The notes beneath the pieces are model-generated. The model made no database searches. It was not told the DNA's origin and saw only the letters and a program-made list of their open reading frames with translations. Shown piece by piece: positions 60,021 to 64,000 of a DNA stretch of 64,000 bases (position 1 is its first letter; every line of letters begins with the position of its first letter). Where the stretch lies: NCBI RefSeq assembly GCF_900129965.1, contig NZ_FQXM01000012.1, positions 62,001-126,000 on the forward strand, written 5' to 3'. This DNA comes from Clostridium grantii DSM 8605 (GTDB lineage Bacteria > Bacillota > Clostridia > Clostridiales > Clostridiaceae). A program made the translations under genes and the position numbers.

Positions 60021-62230
60021 GAAAACTCTACATGAATTTTCTCCACATTAATATCGTATTGAGAATCTTCAACTAAATAAGTATCAACCATTCTCACAGG
60101 TAATTTAATAACAAATTCACTTCCCTTACCCAGTTCACTTGAAACGGTTATTTTACCATTATGCATTTCCACAAAACTTTTTACAAGATATAAACCAATT
60201 CCACTTCCTTCTCTATTTCTTGTTAATGTTTTATCTACTTGACTAAATCTATCGAATATACTTGCCAAGCTCTCCTTAGACATTCCTAACCCTGTATCCT
60301 TTACTAAAATAGTAATAAAATCTGTACCATCCATTATGCTGACAAAAATTTCTCCCTGGGCATTTGTAAACTTCAATGAGTTAGAAATAAGATTTAGCAT
60401 TATAAGCTCGATTCTATCAGGATCGCAAGCGATTATTTTTTCCTCAATATCTGTATCGAAAATTAAGTTTATCTCATGATTTTCAACATATGGGACAACT
60501 GAAAGAGTTATATCCTCAATTATGCTTACAATATTATAATTCTTAAAATTCAAACTCAAAAATCCTGAATCTATTTTTGTAATATCTAGTAAATTATTTA
60601 TCAATCTTGTTAACCTATAACAGTTCTGTTTCATTATATTATGATATCTTTGTCTTTTAATAATACTTTCATAACTATTATCATTATATATACCTAAAGT
60701 TTGAATAGCTGAAAATATAACATTTAAAGGAGTTTTCAATTCATGAGAAACATTGGAAAAAAATTCTGTGATTATTTTGTTCATTTCTAAAGATTCATCC
60801 AATAATTTAGTTTTTTCAAGAACATCTATTTCTAACATCTTTACTTTTTTTTCTGGGGAAACATCTCTCATAATACTAAGAATTGTAGGCTGCCCTCCAT
60901 ATTCAAAGTATGAGGATGTATTTTCAACTTCTATCATATCTCCATTGCTTTTTAATATTCTTCCATTAAATGTTGTCAAACTACACTTATCATTGATTAT
61001 ATTAAAATATTTAAGCTTTAAATCTTTCATATCAACATCCGGAATAAAATTCCAAATATTTGTTCCAATAAAATTATTTGCTGATATGTAACCACATAGT
61101 TTAGTAGCACTTTCATTTCCGAATAAAATTTCACCATCTCTATGTACTAAAATAGCATTATGTGATTGATTAATTAACAAATTGTAACTAATATCATTTT
61201 TCAAAAGTATATCTCTAAGCTTATTTTTTTCTTTTTCTATTTGAATATATTGAGAATTATCCTTAATAACAAACAATCTACCTATCCTATCTCCATAATT
61301 ATCAAAGATTTCTTCCGTACTCACAGACACAGAAATTTCCTCACCATTTTTCTCAATAGTACAATTTGTAAAGTCATTTTTTTTAGATTTAAATCTAAAT
61401 TTGATAATATCGTATATTTCACTACCTAGGATTTCATTAGAACTTTTTTTGTAAAACTTCTGTAAGTTTTCGTTAAAGTAAGTTATTTTATTTTTATTAT
61501 CTACTATAATTACTGTATCATTAACATTTTTCATTATTTTATCAATATTATAAACAGATTTAATATCTAAAAAATCATATTTAGAAATTGCAAAAAATAT
61601 ACCAAAAACCCAAAATACAGAAACTATTTGTGCAATATACAAAGTAGGTAATTTCAATAGCGGCAATATGTTTTGACAAAAAATACCCAAAATAAAAGCT
61701 ATTGCACCAAAAAATACCACCAAAAATGCTTGCTTCTTTTCTCTATATATTTTAGATGCTAGTCCCCATCTTAATATCAATACTAGTCCTATTGATATAT
61801 AGGTAGCAGTTATCAAAAAATTTGTAACGTTAAAAATGGAAAAACCTAAAGAATAATAATCAATTTTTAAAATCCTTAGCATGCTATAAATTATAAACAT
61901 AATAGTACAAGGTACATAAATTAATGTTTTTCTATAAAAACTTTTTATTTTACTAGATAATCCTACAATTTCAAAAGAAACATGAAATATCACTCCGTAA
62001 TAAAAGCTCCACCCTGTTGCCCCTAGAATGTTAATAAAGGGATAATATTGAGTTTGAATCATTTCTTTAGAATACCAGAATATATAAGCAAATGACCAAT
62101 CAAAAAAACAGATACATAAAATTAATAAAAGCTTATTAACACTCTCCCCTTTATTTAAATTATAAAAATATATCCCCAATGAAATATATATAATTGCTAC
62201 TAAAGCTGATAAAAAAGATAACCCATTCAT
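60005..62230 (-). CDS. Multi-sensor histidine kinase (7TM, PAS, HisKA, HATPase)
   Basis: 741 residues. Residues 1-225 have seven membrane segments of the histidine-kinase N-terminal 7TM type. Two PAS domains follow (about 228-330: VNDTVIIVDNKNKITYFNENLQKF; about 350-470: INQSHNAILVHRDGEILFGNESATKLCGY). The kinase core is canonical: H-box FFSNVSHELKTPLNV (phospho-His), N-box LIMLNLISNSLKF, G1 VKDTGLGMS, G2 REGSGIGLYLVKSFV. No response regulator gene is adjacent, so this is an orphan kinase, possibly feeding Spo0A-type phosphorelay; that last point is speculation. Confidence 0.92.
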   Translation of the reverse strand: MNGLSFLSALVAIIYISLGIYFYNLNKGESVNKLLLILCICFFDWSFAYIFWYSKEMIQTQYYPFINILGATGWSFYYGVIFHVSFEIVGLSSKIKSFYRKTLIYVPCTIMFIIYSMLRILKIDYYSLGFSIFNVTNFLITATYISIGLVLILRWGLASKIYREKKQAFLVVFFGAIAFILGIFCQNILPLLKLPTLYIAQIVSVFWVFGIFFAISKYDFLDIKSVYNIDKIMKNVNDTVIIVDNKNKITYFNENLQKFYKKSSNEILGSEIYDIIKFRFKSKKNDFTNCTIEKNGEEISVSVSTEEIFDNYGDRIGRLFVIKDNSQYIQIEKEKNKLRDILLKNDISYNLLINQSHNAILVHRDGEILFGNESATKLCGYISANNFIGTNIWNFIPDVDMKDLKLKYFNIINDKCSLTTFNGRILKSNGDMIEVENTSSYFEYGGQPTILSIMRDVSPEKKVKMLEIDVLEKTKLLDESLEMNKIITEFFSNVSHELKTPLNVIFSAIQTLGIYNDNSYESIIKRQRYHNIMKQNCYRLTRLINNLLDITKIDSGFLSLNFKNYNIVSIIEDITLSVVPYVENHEINLIFDTDIEEKIIACDPDRIELIMLNLISNSLKFTNAQGEIFVSIMDGTDFITILVKDTGLGMSKESLASIFDRFSQVDKTLTRNREGSGIGLYLVKSFVEMHNGKITVSSELGKGSEFVIKLPVRMVDTYLVEDSQYDINVEKIHVEFSDIYS

Positions 62231-62316
62231 AAAACTACCTCTTTCGACTAAAAAAGTATTTGTTTCTATTATAAAGTTTATTATACCAAATTTATCTATA
62301 TAATTCCAACGAAATA

Positions 62317-62347
62317 AAAATAACCACCAAAAATTGGTGGTTATTTT
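62317..62347 (-). terminator. Terminator of the amino acid dehydrogenase gene
   Basis: AAAATAACCACCAA (62317-62330) pairs with TTGGTGGTTATTTT (62334-62347), 14 bp, T-run on the minus strand. Confidence 0.85.
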
Positions 62348-62349
62348 TA

Positions 62350-63615
62350 TTATGGAAAGATACTCCTCATTTTATGTGCTTTAACAATTCTATCAATGGC
62401 AACCATATAAGCTCCCATCCTTAATGTAGCATTCTTTTCTTTGGTTTTATCCCAAACTTCATTAAACGCTTTAATCATATTCATTTCCAAGGTACGATTG
62501 ATTTTAACTTCATCCCAAGTATATGATTGAATATTTTGAACCCATTCAAAATATGAAACAATTACACCTCCAGCATTAGCTAAAATATCTGGAACAATTT
62601 GAATTCCTTTTCTATTTAATATTTCATCAGCTTCTGTAGTTGTTGGCCCATTTGCTCCTTCAATTATTATTTTCGCTTTAATATCAGCTGCATTTTTAAT
62701 ATTTATTTGATTTTCAAGTGCTGCAGGTATTAACACATCTGTATCAACAGTTAAAAGTTCTTCGTTGGTTATTCTTGTTACTCCTTCTGATAAAGGATAA
62801 TCTTTTAGTAAAAATCTTTCCCCATTATTTAAAAATTCATATATTGCTTCTATATTCAAACCTTCTTCACAATGAAGTCCACCTGACATATCGCTAATTG
62901 CTATTATTCTGCATCCTTCTTTATATAATAATTTAGCAGCTGTTCCACCTACATTCCCCATACCTTGGATTGATATTCTTGTATTAAGTACAGGAATTCC
63001 AAGTCTATGAAGGATTTCTTTTGTCATAAACATTACGCCTCTTCCAGTAGCTTCACTTCTCCCTAATGATCCTCCCAATTCGATTGGTTTCCCAGTAACA
63101 ACCCCAGGCACAGTATACCCTTTAAACATACTATACGTATCCATAATCCATCCCATTACTTCTGCATTAGTATTTACGTCTGGAGCAGGAATATCTCTCT
63201 CAGGACCTATAATAGGCAATATCATAGCAGTGTATCTTCTAGTTAATCTTTTTAATTCATCTTTAGACAAATTAGATGGATCTACTTTAACTCCACCTTT
63301 ACCTCCACCATAAGGAATATTAACAACAGCACACTTTAAACTCATCCAAGCGGCTAAAGCTTTCACTTCATCAATATTTACATCTTGATGATATCTTATA
63401 CCACCTTTACAAGGACCTCTTGAGCTAGAATGCTGCACCCTATATCCTTCAAAAACTTTTGTTTTCCCATCGTCCATAACCACTGGTACTTGAACTTTCA
63501 ATTCTCTTTCTGGTGATTTAAGAGTAATATAATCTTGCTCATCTAAACCTAACATAGCTGCTGCTTTGTCTAAAACTTCCAACATATTATCAAAAGGATT
63601 GTACTGCATTGTCAT
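62350..63615 (-). CDS. Glu/Leu/Phe/Val dehydrogenase (glutamate dehydrogenase type)
   Basis: The ATG at 63615 (MTMQYNPFDNML) has GGGGAGG nine bases upstream; the frame opens at 63633. 421 residues. Substrate domain FEGYRVQHSSSRGPCKGGIRYHQDVNIDEVKALAAWMSLKCAVVNIPYGGGKGGVKVDP with catalytic Lys and the PAPDVNT loop; NAD domain SIQGMGNVGGTAAKLLY; DVLIPAALENQIN. It deaminates glutamate (or a branched amino acid) with NAD(P). In amino-acid-fermenting clostridia this is a central enzyme. Upstream 63745-63761 holds the dyad TGTTTAC/GTAAACA. Confidence 0.93.
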   Translation of the reverse strand: MTMQYNPFDNMLEVLDKAAAMLGLDEQDYITLKSPERELKVQVPVVMDDGKTKVFEGYRVQHSSSRGPCKGGIRYHQDVNIDEVKALAAWMSLKCAVVNIPYGGGKGGVKVDPSNLSKDELKRLTRRYTAMILPIIGPERDIPAPDVNTNAEVMGWIMDTYSMFKGYTVPGVVTGKPIELGGSLGRSEATGRGVMFMTKEILHRLGIPVLNTRISIQGMGNVGGTAAKLLYKEGCRIIAISDMSGGLHCEEGLNIEAIYEFLNNGERFLLKDYPLSEGVTRITNEELLTVDTDVLIPAALENQINIKNAADIKAKIIIEGANGPTTTEADEILNRKGIQIVPDILANAGGVIVSYFEWVQNIQSYTWDEVKINRTLEMNMIKAFNEVWDKTKEKNATLRMGAYMVAIDRIVKAHKMRSIFP

Positions 63616-63845
63616 AACTTTCATCCTCCCCAAATTTAGTTTGATTTAATATTATAAAATTATTATCACAAAAATTAATATAGCAATTTTGATGCCAATT
63701 TTTATAAGCTTAAAAATGACATTTATAAACACATTTAATGTAAATGTTTACTTAGTAAACAAGTGAATAGGTTGTAACAATCATCCTAATTCAACCTATT
63801 CAGCCCTATACTTCCCTATTTAATTTCTTCCAACTATCCCTTTAA
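63616..63845. other. Intergenic region with two inverted repeats
   Basis: TGTTTAC-TTA-GTAAACA (63745-63761) is a short perfect dyad that could be an operator for the dehydrogenase gene. TGAATAGGTTG (63764-63774) and CAACCTATTCA (63792-63802) form an 11-bp stem after the partial gene at the window end, without a clean T-run. Confidence 0.45.
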
Positions 63846-64000
63846 TCACACTCTACTATACAAATCACACCCAATATCCTCAACTAACTTCCTACCTAAA
63901 GTAGTAATTTCGCTACCTCTTCTTCCTGCATGTATTCTTATCATTTTTAAATCATTAAGTTTAGTTAATATTCTTCTTGTTTCTTGTTCAGATAATTTAT
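63846..64000 (-). CDS. C-terminal end of a winged-helix protein (partial)
   Basis: A minus-strand frame enters at the window end and stops at 63846, giving 50 residues: KLSEQETRRILTKLNDLKMIRIHAGRRGSEITTLGRKLVEDIGCDLYSRV. This is a winged helix-turn-helix with a recognition helix (SEQETRRILTKLNDLKMI) and a glycine wing (RRGSEITTLG), close to the protein's C-terminus. It may be a small regulator or a C-terminal DNA-binding domain; the rest lies outside. Confidence 0.65.
   Translation of the reverse strand, partial: KLSEQETRRILTKLNDLKMIRIHAGRRGSEITTLGRKLVEDIGCDLYSRV

Overview
The window is very AT-rich, with Gram-positive style Shine-Dalgarno sequences (AGGAGG, AAGGTGG), many TTG and GTG starts, and a gene set typical of an anaerobic, probably spore-forming member of the Clostridia (Bacillota): a CotS-like spore coat kinase, an IspH-ribosomal protein S1 fusion, a miaB-mutS-mutL-miaA-hfq operon, a methionine gamma-lyase family protein, and a CD3073/CD3072-type transporter-desulfidase pair. 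The species cannot be fixed from the sequence alone. No rRNA, tRNA or CRISPR array was seen.

Layout. 1-5.0 kb is accessory and partly decaying: a truncated helical-repeat gene, a secreted permuted-papain-fold protein, a MITE-like 184-bp element with a possible target duplication, a nonsense-broken Rpn nuclease, a relic of an IS607-type recombinase, another nonsense-split gene and a GNAT. 5.0-9.5 kb is one five-gene operon (XpaC, TelA, TRM11-like methyltransferase, PAP2 phosphatase, LspA-like peptidase) that looks envelope-related. 9.65-9.80 kb holds a candidate free-standing structured RNA. 9.9-17.6 kb carries a DUF4230 protein, an ECF S component translationally coupled to a TudS-like desulfidase, a lipoprotein GH9 cellulase behind a LacI-like palindrome, a YdcF protein, an iron-sulfur flavoprotein and purB. 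18.4-26.2 kb is a compact [NiFe] hydrogenase operon (cytochrome b5-like protein, small and large subunits, protease, a short HypA-like protein, hypF, hypC, hypD, hypE) without hypB, followed by an FG-GAP propeller protein. 28-39 kb holds a tyrosine recombinase, an acidic protein, lexA with a clear SOS box, and the repair/RNA-modification operon. 39-64 kb is mostly housekeeping: acetyltransferases, CotS-like kinase, IspH-S1, cmk, flavoprotein, RpiR regulator, pseudouridine synthase, 23S rRNA methyltransferase, ndk, a probable vitamin B6 salvage pair (ECF S component plus a pyridoxamine-pyruvate transaminase-like enzyme), lon behind a duplicated operator, degV, speD, SprT-like protein, LD-carboxypeptidase, a BFD-like ferredoxin, a large sensor kinase and glutamate-type dehydrogenase. 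The last bases are the C-terminus of a winged-helix protein.

Most notable. Three genes (hydrogenase small subunit, hypC, LD-carboxypeptidase) have no ATG/GTG/TTG where the family N-terminus and/or the ribosome binding site demand one, and instead show ATT, ATC and ATA (or ATC). The hydrogenase small subunit also has Asn where a proximal-cluster Cys normally sits, is cytosolic (no Tat signal) and is preceded by a b5-like domain protein. The lon promoter is near-consensus but carries two copies of a perfect 17-bp operator-like inverted repeat.
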